A DNA stretch of 64,000 bases, taken from the NCBI GenBank assembly GCA_016712175.1, contig JADJRQ010000004.1, forward strand, positions 160,255 to 224,254, read 5' to 3'. The position numbers were made by a program, and so were the translations under genes. The notes beneath the pieces are model-generated. The model made no database searches. It saw only the letters and a program-made list of their open reading frames with translations, and was not told the origin of the DNA. Positions within the stretch are counted from its first letter, which is position 1; each line of letters opens with the position of its first letter. Shown piece by piece: positions 7,637 through 16,117 of this stretch. The DNA is from Solirubrobacterales bacterium (GTDB lineage: Bacteria > Actinomycetota > Thermoleophilia > Solirubrobacterales > 70-9).

Positions 7637-8989
7637 TCATGAGAACCACCGGCGCACGGAACGCCCACCGGTCTTGTCGTTTTGGGTGGGCGGGTTGGTG
7701 AGGGACTGCTCGGAGACATCCCTGGAGGGACGTCGACGGACCTTGGAACCACGCCGTTCCTCGTCGCCCATTGCGGCACGGCGCACCTGGCCGTTTTCAT
7801 AGATCCGGTCGGTCGCCACGAAGGTGGTCTTGAACTGCCCCTTGATCGCCTGACCGAGCGCATCCTCAGCACCCAGACGCAGCGCCAGCGCACTTTTTAG
7901 ACCCTCGTTTTCGGCTTCTGCCTCACGGGCATCCACTGAGATCTGATGAACGGACAGCCTGGCCTGGCGAACCTGATCTCGGACCCGTTCAACTTTGGTT
8001 GTGGCCTGTTCACGGTCCACCTCCGCCCGGTCCTTGGTTTTCTCGGCATCGGCGACCTTTCGGTCGGCGTCACGTCCCGGCTGGCCGAGCACCCAAAGTG
8101 CAACTGCCAGCACGGCACTGATCGAACTGCCGATTTGCAAAGGTGCCATCCAGAGGCTGCTGACGAACAGGTTCAGCTCACCCGACTCGTTGCCGGCGGC
8201 GATCTCGGAGAGCCCCTGATTCATCGCAGCCGTCCCCGCCTCACGAAACACTGCCAAGCAAACAAAGGCTGCTAGGAGCGCCCCGAAGCCGAAGGCTAAA
8301 GCACCGGCCGCCGCCTTCAGACGCTGACCGGACGGCAACTTGCGGGCAATCCAGCCCGCCAGCGTCCCAAAGGTCACGTGGATACCAGCTATGGCTGCGG
8401 GCGCGAGCGCACTGGTAAGCCACACCGAGGCCGACCCGGCCCCGCTGTGTTCGAGCGCCGAATGGAGCAGGGCACAGTCGAAGGCAACCGCGCCACCCTC
8501 AATGAAAAGCAACGTCCACTTGCTCTTGATCAAGCCCCGTTCGGTGAGCGAGAGCAGGTCACGCTCGGCCACGGCGGCGTCGAACTTGTCGGCTGCCACC
8601 ACCTCAGCGGCCTCGGCATCATCCTCCCTGCCGACCAGCAGCGGAATCTGATCGCGGATTGAATCCGCCTGGGCCTCGGCCTGAGCTTTCCGCTCGGTGC
8701 CGGGGCAACCAGCCCGACGGGCCGGAACGCTCTGCCTGGCTGCTACCTCAGCAGCCAGATGCTTGCGAACCCCGACCCCTCCATCGATGTAGATGAAAGG
8801 GCCGCTGTCATCGGCGAGCGCCTCTTCAGATGGCACCCGAGCTGCACCATAGGTCTCGCCTTGTCCCTTGCCCCACGCGACGAACTCGGCCGGAACCTCG
8901 TACCCAACACCCGGACCAACCCGGTTCTCCAACAGGCCGATGTCCGTGTTGGCCCAGTGGGTCCATTCGAGCTTCTCAGAGACGCCCAT
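7637..8989 (-). CDS. Polytopic membrane protein with coiled-coil tail
   Basis: The protein has 450 residues. The ATG at 8989 is chosen for the GGAG just upstream; the TTG two codons earlier is less likely. The N-terminal 150 residues are soluble with a charged helical stretch rich in Ala/Glu. Four to five hydrophobic segments lie at about residues 155-310. A coiled coil follows (KVADAEKTKDRAEVDREQAT onward) and the tail is basic. It has the look of the large channel or scaffold proteins of actinobacterial conjugative elements, but I cannot match a named family. Its stop region overlaps the signal-peptide start of the VWA-like lipoprotein. Confidence 0.55.
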   Translation of the reverse strand: MGVSEKLEWTHWANTDIGLLENRVGPGVGYEVPAEFVAWGKGQGETYGAARVPSEEALADDSGPFIYIDGGVGVRKHLAAEVAARQSVPARRAGCPGTERKAQAEAQADSIRDQIPLLVGREDDAEAAEVVAADKFDAAVAERDLLSLTERGLIKSKWTLLFIEGGAVAFDCALLHSALEHSGAGSASVWLTSALAPAAIAGIHVTFGTLAGWIARKLPSGQRLKAAAGALAFGFGALLAAFVCLAVFREAGTAAMNQGLSEIAAGNESGELNLFVSSLWMAPLQIGSSISAVLAVALWVLGQPGRDADRKVADAEKTKDRAEVDREQATTKVERVRDQVRQARLSVHQISVDAREAEAENEGLKSALALRLGAEDALGQAIKGQFKTTFVATDRIYENGQVRRAAMGDEERRGSKVRRRPSRDVSEQSLTNPPTQNDKTGGRSVRRWFS

Positions 8990-9185
8990 GAGCAACTCCG
9001 GTCAATGTCGTGCCACGAGAGCCGAAGCGGTCCAACATCCACCTGATATCCGCCTGGTGGCGACCGATACGTTCAGCGACGACGAGCATCGCTTGGTCTG
9101 GGCATAGCCCAAGGCTGGTCAGCTTCTCGATGTTCCGTTCTAGATAGCTGGCTACTTCCTGATTTGACAGAGGTGGACCGTGCAT
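8976..9185 (-). CDS. 69-residue helical protein, first gene of membrane operon
   Basis: The ATG at 9185 has AAGGAG 6 bases upstream. The sequence is mostly helical (VASYLERNIEKLTSLG, then AMLVVAERIGRHQADIRWML) without hydrophobic spans. It overlaps the start of the membrane protein gene by 14 bases and so is probably co-translated. I recognise no family. A small soluble regulator or adaptor is the simplest reading. Confidence 0.5.
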   Translation of the reverse strand: MHGPPLSNQEVASYLERNIEKLTSLGLCPDQAMLVVAERIGRHQADIRWMLDRFGSRGTTLTGVAHGRL

Positions 9186-9341
9186 GGCCACTCCTTCCGG
9201 GTCGCGAGTCAACGTGGAGCGCACCGCGATTCAGTGAGCTCCTGACCCGAGACTCCCGGTCACGGCCATCTGCCAAATGGCGATTACTTGGCGATTTGTG
9301 GCATAGCTCTACAAAACGGATTTGGCGTAGATTTGGCGCCG
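9186..9341. promoter_or_regulatory. Divergent control region with repeated TTGGCG boxes
   Basis: This 156-base gap separates the leftward membrane operon from the rightward surface-protein gene. It carries three TTGGCG boxes (two of them as ATTTGGCG) between about 9280 and 9342 and a GCCAAAT in reverse. No ribosome site precedes the ATG at 9342, but a TAGATT lies 8 bases before it, as expected of a leaderless transcript. Shared control of the two units is inferred. Confidence 0.35.
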
Positions 9342-11289
9342 ATGGCACCTCGAACGGATAAAGAGGAAACCCAGCTTCGGGAGGAGATCCGCAAGGAGCT
9401 GAACCAAATCCGACGGAAAGGCTTCCACGGATTCAGCGTTGAAAAGGACTGCCCAACGCTGGGTCAGCTGTGGAGTGAGCCCAAGCACGATCGAGCCAAC
9501 GAAGCGGTCGTACGCGAACGCCTCTTGGTGCTCCTAGACCCCCACCCGAAGGATCCCAATCAGCGCAATCCCAAGAAGCTGATTGCGGGACGTGAGCGAC
9601 TTGAAGATGGCGTTGCGAACCGAATCATCTTTGGTGAACCTTCGGCCTCGATCGCAATCCCTCGGGTAGGCAAGACCACTATTCCCGATGCCCTCAAGGC
9701 AGACGCGTCGGAAATCCTCGACACCTTCACACCGTCCAAGCTCGGCATTGTGAAGCGCAACGAGTTCTTGGCAGACCTGCGAAACGAATCGGTTACCGCG
9801 ATTGCGGGTCCTCGTCGGCCGGACGATGGAAGAGTTGGTCGCGTTCACCTGCTGCTCGACAGACTGGCGGATCAGATCGTTGCCGACGCCCGCGCAACCG
9901 GCACCGAAGTCGCAGAGGATAGTGACCAAAGCCTGGTTTCCGACGATTCTGATACTGAAACAGCATCCTCGCCGCAAGAGCCACGGTTGGCCGTTGGGGA
10001 GTCCGGCCGCAGATCAACCCATCGCTTTCGTCGTCTGGCGACGATAGGACTACCGATCGTCCTCGCCGCTGGCATCGTAGTCGTCATCATCGCCGGCAGC
10101 CGCGGGCACGGGCCGCTTGCCGATACACCAATCCGCAAGACTGACTGCCTCTCCCAGCTGGCCGCAAACTCGAGCGGCGGCGCGGGACAGATCGAAGGCG
10201 GAGACTTCGTGAGAGCAGCGACGGGCGAAGACTTCAGTGATCCAGTGACGGCCGATCCAAATTCTGAGGTTGTCGTCAGGCTCCGACTTTCGAATACCGG
10301 TCCCAGTCAAATTGACGCCGTCTGCGTTTCGGCGGGTTTACCCGAGACTGCCACCGAATCCTCGTCTGTGTCAGTGAAGGTCGAATCGCTGCCCACCGTG
10401 GTTCCCAACAATACGACCGATACCACCTCAATCCAGACATACCCAGGTCAGCCCGTTTGTCTAGCGCTGGTACCAGGCAGCACCGAACTCTTGGATCGCA
10501 ACGGAGCGGTCGTGGAATCCCTCCCAGATCAGATCCTAGACGGGGGCGTCCAAGTCGGACCAATCGACGTCCCGCTGAGTTCCACAACTTGTTCAGTTCA
10601 AGGTGAAGCTCCAGAAACACGAAGGTGGCACTGCCTGCGGCGACGGCTCTGCTCGGAAGCTCAAGATTCACCTCCCGTCAGACTCCAGCGCCCGACCGGT
10701 AAATCTAACCATGCGCGGCACCAACATCACGCACAATCCGGGCTGGGATTACGACGTATTGGCAGACGCCCGGGACAGACTCAAATTTTCCATGACCATA
10801 CGTAATGTTTCAAATCGCAAGATCCGAAACCCGACCCTGCTAATCGCCTGTTCGTTTTCCTGCGCCAGTTCGTCGCAACCCCAAGTTTGGAGTGCCCTGG
10901 TCAGCCACGACCGCGTGCTCAATGTCTCCAACGCTGTGACGATTCAGGCCCAAAGTGGTGCGCTCCAAAAATTCAAGTTCGATGATGACCAGGGACTTCT
11001 AACCGTTGAAGGGTCTCACGAACTTGTTGGCGGACAGTACGAGAATCTAGATCCTAGCCAATTCTCATTCGGTGACGACTACGACTACTATTCGAGCATA
11101 GTCGATGCTTTCCAAATTGAAGATCTTGCCCCACATAAAGCCCGAACTTATAGATTCTATACAACTTGGGACATCAGGGGACACCGGCCAACTCTCGGAG
11201 GGCCTCTAGATTTTCGTCTCGGCGACGGAAAATGGCGACAAGCCTTATATGTGAACCAGTCGGGTTGTGACCATAGGAGCCCTTCTTGA
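9342..11289 (+). CDS. Single-pass surface protein with repeated extracellular domains, frame broken
   Basis: Residues 1-230 are charged and cytoplasmic. One membrane span (LPIVLAAGIVVVIIAG) follows near residue 245, then an outside part rich in Ser/Thr. The outside part contains a unit around LVPGSTELLDRNG and DGGVQVGPI that recurs, diverged, in the next gene (VIPGTTEIWG, DEGITVGPL). The frame breaks near 10595-10605: before it the chain ends in the VPLSSTT region, after it FKVKLQKHEGG continues. A beta-rich stretch then runs to 11289. Codon use becomes AT-richer after about 10800. It looks like a sensor or adhesin facing the cell exterior. No family is recognised. Confidence 0.5.
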
Positions 11290-11683
11290 CAATGTAGTCT
11301 CCAGTCGTCCCCTCACCGCTGATCTCAAAATCAGCTTTCATCCCAAGAGAGAATTCGGCACGGTGGGAGTCAAACTCAAGGCGCAGCTTGCGAATAGTCA
11401 TGGCGACGAAGGACCTCAGCCCACGGGCCAAGGCACACTCCATAGTGCTGGAGCCGGCCCGATTGACCTTGCAGTGATACCTGGTACAACAGAGATTTGG
11501 GGCAAGTGTAGACCCGGAAGGTGCCTCAAAGGTGGCGATAGGATTCGACTTCCCGATGGCATCGCTGACGAGGGCATCACGGTTGGACCTCTTGGTGGCT
11601 ACAAGCCACGTGACAAGAAGCACGGAACCCAGTTTACTCGCTATTTGACATTTGATGCTCAAGTAATACACCTTGACAACTAG
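11267..11683 (+). CDS. Surface-protein repeat unit, separate gene or shifted continuation
   Basis: The 138-residue frame lacks a signal peptide and membrane span, and repeats the motif order of the upstream gene (VIPGTTEIW, DEGITVGPL, then a beta strand). It overlaps the 3' end of that gene by 23 bases in another frame. The simplest reading is that it is a further extracellular repeat of the same protein, split off by an indel near 11280. A real separate secreted gene would need a signal sequence that is not present. Confidence 0.4.
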   Translation: MTIGALLDNVVSSRPLTADLKISFHPKREFGTVGVKLKAQLANSHGDEGPQPTGQGTLHSAGAGPIDLAVIPGTTEIWGKCRPGRCLKGGDRIRLPDGIADEGITVGPLGGYKPRDKKHGTQFTRYLTFDAQVIHLDN

Positions 11684-11701
11684 TAGCGCAGCGCCCAACT
11701 A

Positions 11702-11730
11702 TTGACAATATACACATTCTAGTGTATATT
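11702..11730 (+). promoter_or_regulatory. Consensus promoter with perfect palindromic operator
   Basis: TTGACA (11702-11707) and TATATT (11725-11730) are 17 bases apart, an almost perfect sigma-70 promoter. The spacer and -10 box contain a perfect inverted repeat: AATATACAC (11707-11715), 6 bases, GTGTATATT (11722-11730). A dimer bound there would occlude both boxes. It drives the genes at 11841-12408. The XRE regulator of the element is the obvious candidate repressor, though this is not shown. Confidence 0.7.
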
Positions 11731-11745
11731 TAGAGTATTGGCACC

Positions 11746-11820
11746 ATGATGTCATATCGGCTTCGGCGCCTAGTCACACCAATAGTGAGTGACTGAGCCC
11801 CGAGGCTGAAAGGCAGCCTC
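11746..11820 (+). promoter_or_regulatory. Possible leader peptide and hairpin before the 11841 gene
   Basis: After the promoter a 16-codon frame (11746-11796) starts ATGATG and encodes an Arg/Leu-rich peptide (YRLRRLV). It is followed by a hairpin with 7-bp arms GAGGCTG (11802-11808) and CAGCCTC (11814-11820) and then TTTG. The order leader frame, hairpin, gene resembles an attenuator, but no alternative pairing is obvious. No ribosome site was identified for the short frame. Confidence 0.3.
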
Positions 11821-11840
11821 TTTGTACAAAGGAGGCCGAA

Positions 11841-12146
11841 ATGAGCCAAGCACCTACCATCCAGGAGTATGAGCCGCTCAGGGAGAGAACGTCAAAGGAA
11901 CTCCTCCAATGCGGCTTTGCCCCCGGCTGGCCCGTAGTGGAGTTCTCAAGCGAAGACTTCGGCGCTTCGGACATCGCCCAAGCGATCTGTCCCGAGAACC
12001 CCGATGATCGGAGCAACCGCAGAGCGTTCACGGTGTCCTGCGAGCAGGAGACTGAGATGGCGACTATCACGTACCAGTTCGAGTTTATTCCTGAACTGAT
12101 GCAGGTCGTCTGGGATGGTCATCTGTCCATTCCAGACGCTCGCTGA
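11841..12146 (+). CDS. Unknown small acidic protein
   Basis: The 101-residue frame has an excellent ribosome site (AAAGGAGG, 7 bases before the ATG) behind the operator-controlled promoter at 11702. The protein is acidic, with no signal peptide or membrane span (PTIQEYEPLRERTSKELLQC, then TITYQFEFIPELMQVVWDG). Small acidic proteins in mobile elements are often DNA mimics against restriction, but nothing here proves that. The stop at 12146 lies inside the next frame, so the two may be one gene broken by an indel near 12140. Confidence 0.5.
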   Translation: MSQAPTIQEYEPLRERTSKELLQCGFAPGWPVVEFSSEDFGASDIAQAICPENPDDRSNRRAFTVSCEQETEMATITYQFEFIPELMQVVWDGHLSIPDAR

Positions 12147-12408
12147 ACTCACGGGCAACGTGCGCGATCAGGAAGAGGTTCCCGAACCCCAACGCTACGT
12201 GCGGGGACGTCTGGCAAACAGCCAAGCTCGCACCACCGACGCCAAGCCGTCTGACCAGGTTCATCTTCTGGCGAACGGTGGCACGACGACCGGGGACAGC
12301 ATGTTCCAGATTGTTCCGTACTGGCTGGATCGCTCACCCCAAGAAGGGCTGTTCTATCTGCCCCGAGACAAGGCTCCAACCGAGCCCGTCCCAACCCCCA
12401 TCCGCTAG
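12115..12408 (+). CDS. Unknown protein or shifted C-terminus of preceding gene
   Basis: This frame overlaps the end of the previous gene by 32 bases and runs to 12408, just before a terminator. The convincing part begins near 12145 (ELTGNVRDQEEVPEPQRYV) and ends PTEPVPTPIR. There is no ribosome site for the ATG at 12115. I therefore think the frame is more likely the C-terminal half of the 11841 gene, which would then be about 185 residues. No family is recognised. Confidence 0.4.
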   Translation: MVICPFQTLAELTGNVRDQEEVPEPQRYVRGRLANSQARTTDAKPSDQVHLLANGGTTTGDSMFQIVPYWLDRSPQEGLFYLPRDKAPTEPVPTPIR

Positions 12409-12442
12409 AGAGACCCCCGGTCCTCGTGGCTGGGGTTTTCTC
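12409..12442 (+). terminator. Terminator after the 11841-12408 genes
   Basis: A hairpin with AGAGA-CCCC on the left and GGGG-TTTTCTCT on the right closes one base after the stop codon, giving CCCC/GGGG pairs flanked by a T-rich run. Its place after the last gene of the transcript supports the call. Confidence 0.5.
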
Positions 12443-12574
12443 TTTCTCTAAGAACCACAGGCCCACCCCAACCTGCCCCAACAGCCGTCAGCCAAACCAC
12501 GAAACAGGCCGGAGCTAAAAATCGCGGCGCCGCTCGTGGCGGCCAGCGCTACTCGCGACGCGTCTACCACCTCC

Positions 12575-13515
12575 TTATTTAAACAGATTAAATGTATTAT
12601 CTGTTCCGTTGGCACCCTTGTAGCGGAGAACCACAGCGCCTCCTGTCTTGCGGGGTGCCCTAATCCGCATAGTGACAGGCTTACCATTCAAACGTCGCGT
12701 GAGTTTACGCACACGTGGGGGCTGTTTTATGAGCACCTTAACTGTTTGAGTAACATTGGTCTGAACACGTAGAGTCAACTGCTTGCCTCGACGCACCACT
12801 GTCTTCACTCGAAGAAGTGGTGGATGATTTGTCTTCGGCTTACGAGGACAAATGGGGTATTTATTCCATGGAATCTCAACACCAGTCTGAAACGCATACC
12901 AGCCATCGAGATAATCCAAAGTCCAATAATTAGCAGCATATCCTGCGCCAATGCGATCACCATTTGGGTTCATTATGCCCTCACAGTGACCAACCCGACT
13001 TCCCAGCCACGCACGGACTACTTCCCAAGGAGTCGATGATATCGCAATCAGCTCATTGGTTGCTTTTGTGTCGTAGATGTATTTTTCTGGAAGATCATAA
13101 CCTGGCCAGCCAGAGGCTTCGGGATCGTAAATCTCTTGTGGAAAACCGGCTGAAATCATACGATCTTTGGGCCCCTGACCATATGGAGCAGGCGATGGCG
13201 CAGTATGACTGACATAGCCACGCTTTGCCATATCCACCCTGTCTCGTTGCGCAGCGAGTTCAGAACGAGAATCGACCGAGTAAGGTCGAATTCCTTCTAT
13301 GGCTCTTTCTGCGTTGATAATGCTCAATACACTGCAGCACGTTTCTGCGCCAAGGTACGAGCATTATGCGCGTAAGCGCACTGTTTCCCTCCTGCAGCTT
13401 GCGATGCAAGAGGGAAAGCCATCATAACTACAGCAAAAACCATAAGCGCCACTGCAAGGGTGGCGATCATGACCAGGAACCTCTGTGTATTCCTGATGTG
13501 TGTCGCGAGCATCAT
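12575..13515 (-). CDS. CAP-domain (SCP/PR1-like) secreted protein, frame broken once
   Basis: The signal peptide (MIATLAVALMVFAVV) ends at SQAAG. After a break near 13325 the CAP domain follows with ELAAQRDRVDMAKRGYVSHT and a serine/proline loop PSPAPYG. A beta-rich basic C-terminal domain (LRVKTVVRRGKQLTLRVQT) closes the protein. It is a diverged paralogue of the intact gene at 14741-15640, which shows what the joined frame should read (AAVYC then INAERAIEG). CAP proteins are secreted and of varied function, some binding lipids. The DNA is AT-richer than the core genome. Confidence 0.7.
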
Positions 13516-13596
13516 ACTTGTATATGAGCGAGCGACGCCGCGATTGCGGAAAGTGTACTAACCATTAAACGAGATCGTGATTGCGCTGTTGAAAAG

Positions 13597-14151
13597 CTAC
13601 TCGCCACGACCACAGAAATAACGACCGTCCATGACCGCATACATCCCAGAAAACATTGAGCTGGTGTTAGGGCTCGAAGAAGGTCCAAGTATCGGACCAG
13701 TCTTCTGAGCCTTTACATACAGTCCCTCCGTTCGCTTCGCAAGTCGCTTCGCTTTTGCTGATTTGCCCATGCCATACGCCGCAACTGCCTGCGCGTAGCG
13801 GGCAATCCAGCGGCTGACTCCTTGGTTCCACTGAATGTTGATCTTCAGCTTGGGGATCTGCTTTTGGATCCGATTTAGCCGCTTGTTCGCACGGCGAATC
13901 TTCGCCTTGCTGCAGCTCTTCAGATCCTTGCGAATCGGCAAGAACTTCTTCTTGAAATTCTTCTGGAACTTGGCATTACCAGCCTTGCTGACTTGTGCCT
14001 ACTGCTTGGCAGTTGCCTGACCAATGTCGCTCACCAGAGCGAACATCGCGACAATCGCGAACCCTGCTATGAAAGCCATGATGCGTCGCGAAGCGAGCAT
14101 TGGTCGCTGAGCGACGCCGCGATTTTCTCCGGCATCCATCTGAAGTCTCAT
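13597..14151 (-). pseudogene. Small basic secreted protein interrupted by an in-frame TAG
   Basis: The ATG at 14151 (GGGAG upstream) begins with the same N-terminal block as the CAP gene at 15640 (GVAQRPMLAS), then a signal peptide ending ATA. Two codons later TAG (13999-14001) stops it. The same frame continues to 13597 as a very basic helical domain (RKDLKSCSKAKIRRANKRLN) ending with YFCGRGE, with two cysteines. Either a CAG/TGG-to-TAG change killed the gene, the base is miscalled, or the stop is read through. There is no CAP domain, so only the secretion block is shared with the neighbours. Confidence 0.5.
14088..14119. repeat. 32-bp direct repeat, copy 1 (copy 2 at 15577-15608)
   Basis: The 32 bases at 14088-14119 are identical to those at 15577-15608. 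Both encode the N-terminal block of secreted proteins on the minus strand. A second near-identical pair covers the signal peptides at about 13440-13474 and 15536-15570. The repeats mark serial duplication of a secretion cassette. Confidence 0.75.
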
Positions 14152-14358
14152 CCAATGCTCCCAGTCGGGTCGTCCTGATCCAAGTCTGATCATGAACGCT
14201 ACAGGGTTTCGATCCGGCGTAAACGAGCTGGGCACCTTGCAAGTCGTCCCGGGGCGGCCTAGAGCTGCGCATCGTGATTCGACTCGAGCGGATAGCACCA
14301 TGGATCAATTGCTTAAGTTTCGACACATGAGTCGCTGAACCTGAAAGGCTGAGGCACC

Positions 14359-14655
14359 ATGAGTCAACGGAATGACGAAGTGCCCGCCGTGAGCGTGCCT
14401 TGGCAGTGGCTTGCCGAGTTGGCGATGCACCCACTACAGCCGCGCGTCTATCGCGCCATCCTCGATGGAGGGCCGACGAGTCCCGCTGACCTATCCATGG
14501 AACTCGATGAGCCGCTGGCTACCGTCAGCTACCACGTCACCAAACTCGCCGACCAAGGCCTCCTTGAACTAGATCGAACGGTTCCCATTCGCGGGGCCGT
14601 GAAGCACTTCTATCGCGTGGCGTCAACGCCGGATCGGTACCGGTCGACGAGTTGA
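14359..14655 (+). CDS. Winged-helix (ArsR-like) transcriptional regulator
   Basis: This 98-residue protein has a winged helix: HPLQPRVYRAILDG, then PADLSMELDEPLATVSYHVTKLADQGLLEL as helices 2 to recognition helix, and a short wing ending in KHFYRV. It has no visible metal-ligand cysteines, so it is not an arsenic sensor by motif. It stands alone on the plus strand between secreted-protein genes on the minus strand and could regulate them. The ribosome site before the ATG is weak. Confidence 0.7.
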   Translation: MSQRNDEVPAVSVPWQWLAELAMHPLQPRVYRAILDGGPTSPADLSMELDEPLATVSYHVTKLADQGLLELDRTVPIRGAVKHFYRVASTPDRYRSTS

Positions 14656-14740
14656 GATTCAGGATCGCTAGATCAGACAGGCTGCGGCAGAATTCCGCCC
14701 TTCATGGATCCGGTAGACGAAGGCTCCCTATACCACCTCC

Positions 14741-15640
14741 TTATCTATACATCGTCGCCCGACCAGAACGCACCTTGCCGCCGATAATCACATCGGCATT
14801 GACGAACCCCTTGGGTCCGGCAACTCGGAAACGGGCAGTAGCCCCTCCCTGTTTATTGGTGCGAACCACCTTGCGCAGCGTCTTTTTCGTCTTGGTGACG
14901 TAGATCTCGACGCGCACTTTAATGGTGGGTTGATTGGTCCTAACCCGAACAGTCAGCCGCTTTCCACGGCGAACCGCTTTCAGCTTGCTTACCGTCGGCA
15001 GGTTGTTCGTCTGCATCTTGCGCGGGCAGGCGAGACTGCGGACAACATAGTCGTTCCGCATATCGCTCACCACATCAAGCGTGGCTGTACCTCGGTACCA
15101 ACCAAGTCCAACGTAATCCACACCGTGGTACATAAGAATCTGACAGTGCCCTCTGCTTCCAAGCCAAGAGCTCAGCACCCAATGCGGGGTTGGGCCCCCA
15201 CCAATGGTTTCTGATGCACCAACGTCATAAGGCCATCCAGCAGCCTCTATACGGTCGGCAGGAAACCTGCCATATGGAGCCGGAGCCGGAGCCGCGTGAC
15301 TAAAATAGTCTCGCTTCACCATGTCCTGACTATGTCGCTGCGCAGCCAGTTCGATACGCGAGTCAGACTCGACGATACCGACACCAGCTACCTTGCGCTC
15401 TTCGTTGAGCAAGCAGTAAAACGCTGTGCGCGCCTTATTGATACCGATCTTGTTGATATTCGCATGCGCATTCGCGCACTGCTGCCCTGCAGCTTGTGCT
15501 GCAGGCACCGAGGTCACCATGACTACAGCAAAGACCATAAGCGCCACCGCAAGGGTGGCGATCATGACCATGCGTTGCGAAGCGAGCATTGGTCGCTGAG
15601 CGACGCCGAGTCTTCCTCCCGTTTCCCACTGAATTCTCAT
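14741..15640 (-). CDS. CAP-domain (SCP/PR1-like) secreted protein
   Basis: The intact 299-residue protein starts at an ATG with GGGAG upstream. A conserved N-terminal block is followed by a signal peptide (MIATLAVALMVFAVV) ending AQAAG. The CAP domain spans about residues 60-185 (LNEERKVAGV; ELAAQRHSQDMVKRDYFSH; WLGSRGHCQILM). A beta-rich basic domain (VRRGKRLTVRVRTNQ) ends the protein. The histidines at DYFSH and GHCQ fit the CAP cavity residues. It serves as the reference for the broken paralogue at 12575-13515. Confidence 0.82.
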   Translation of the reverse strand: MRIQWETGGRLGVAQRPMLASQRMVMIATLAVALMVFAVVMVTSVPAAQAAGQQCANAHANINKIGINKARTAFYCLLNEERKVAGVGIVESDSRIELAAQRHSQDMVKRDYFSHAAPAPAPYGRFPADRIEAAGWPYDVGASETIGGGPTPHWVLSSWLGSRGHCQILMYHGVDYVGLGWYRGTATLDVVSDMRNDYVVRSLACPRKMQTNNLPTVSKLKAVRRGKRLTVRVRTNQPTIKVRVEIYVTKTKKTLRKVVRTNKQGGATARFRVAGPKGFVNADVIIGGKVRSGRATMYR

Positions 15641-15746
15641 CTGCTGCTCCCGTTTGGCTCTTCCTGATCCAAGTTCGCTCGAGACGCTATCGCCTTTCTA
15701 ACTCGCGCGGGAAGGAAAGGTAGCGGTAGGACCCTCACCGGGCAAA

Positions 15747-16103
15747 TCAACCGGGAATGGTGAAGACCCCTGGCGCAACCCGCTCCACCCCAAACCGCCC
15801 CAGCCGGACCGCCTCGGTCAGACAGCTTCGCACTGAATCGATCGCGATCGGCATCTTGAGGCGGGTCTCGACCTCGGCGTGGACCTCCTTGGTGGACATC
15901 GGTTGACCCGAGTCGGTGAGCGTTGCGACCACCGTCCGCTGGATGTCGCCGCCTTTTCGCCTGCCTGGACGGGTGACCTTGTGGGGCTGTCCATTGCCAG
16001 AGAGGATCTGCTTCCGAATCCGGTTGGCATTTCGGATTCGCTCGCACAGATCCCGGTTATATTGGCCTCCGATAAGGAGCACTGCCCACTGTTCGCAGAA
16101 CAA
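15747..16103 (-). CDS. Winged-helix domain protein of unknown role
   Basis: The N-terminal part (RDLCERIRNANRIRKQIL) is helical and basic. Residues 50-118 look like a winged helix (GDIQRTVVATLTDSGQPMST, then SVRSCLTEAV, RFGVERVAPG). Similar short HTH proteins recur in Solirubrobacterales genomes, as I recall. It diverges from the GH5 gene. It may mark the right boundary of the mobile region or belong to the core. The start is uncertain, because an internal start near the winged helix is possible. Confidence 0.45.
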   Translation of the reverse strand: MFCEQWAVLLIGGQYNRDLCERIRNANRIRKQILSGNGQPHKVTRPGRRKGGDIQRTVVATLTDSGQPMSTKEVHAEVETRLKMPIAIDSVRSCLTEAVRLGRFGVERVAPGVFTIPG

Positions 16104-16117
16104 CTACCGGCCGCGCA

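Noticed and set aside
12149..12481. A minus-strand frame over the terminator region
   Set aside because: It is antisense to the 12115-12408 frame and crosses the terminator; the composition is not protein-like.
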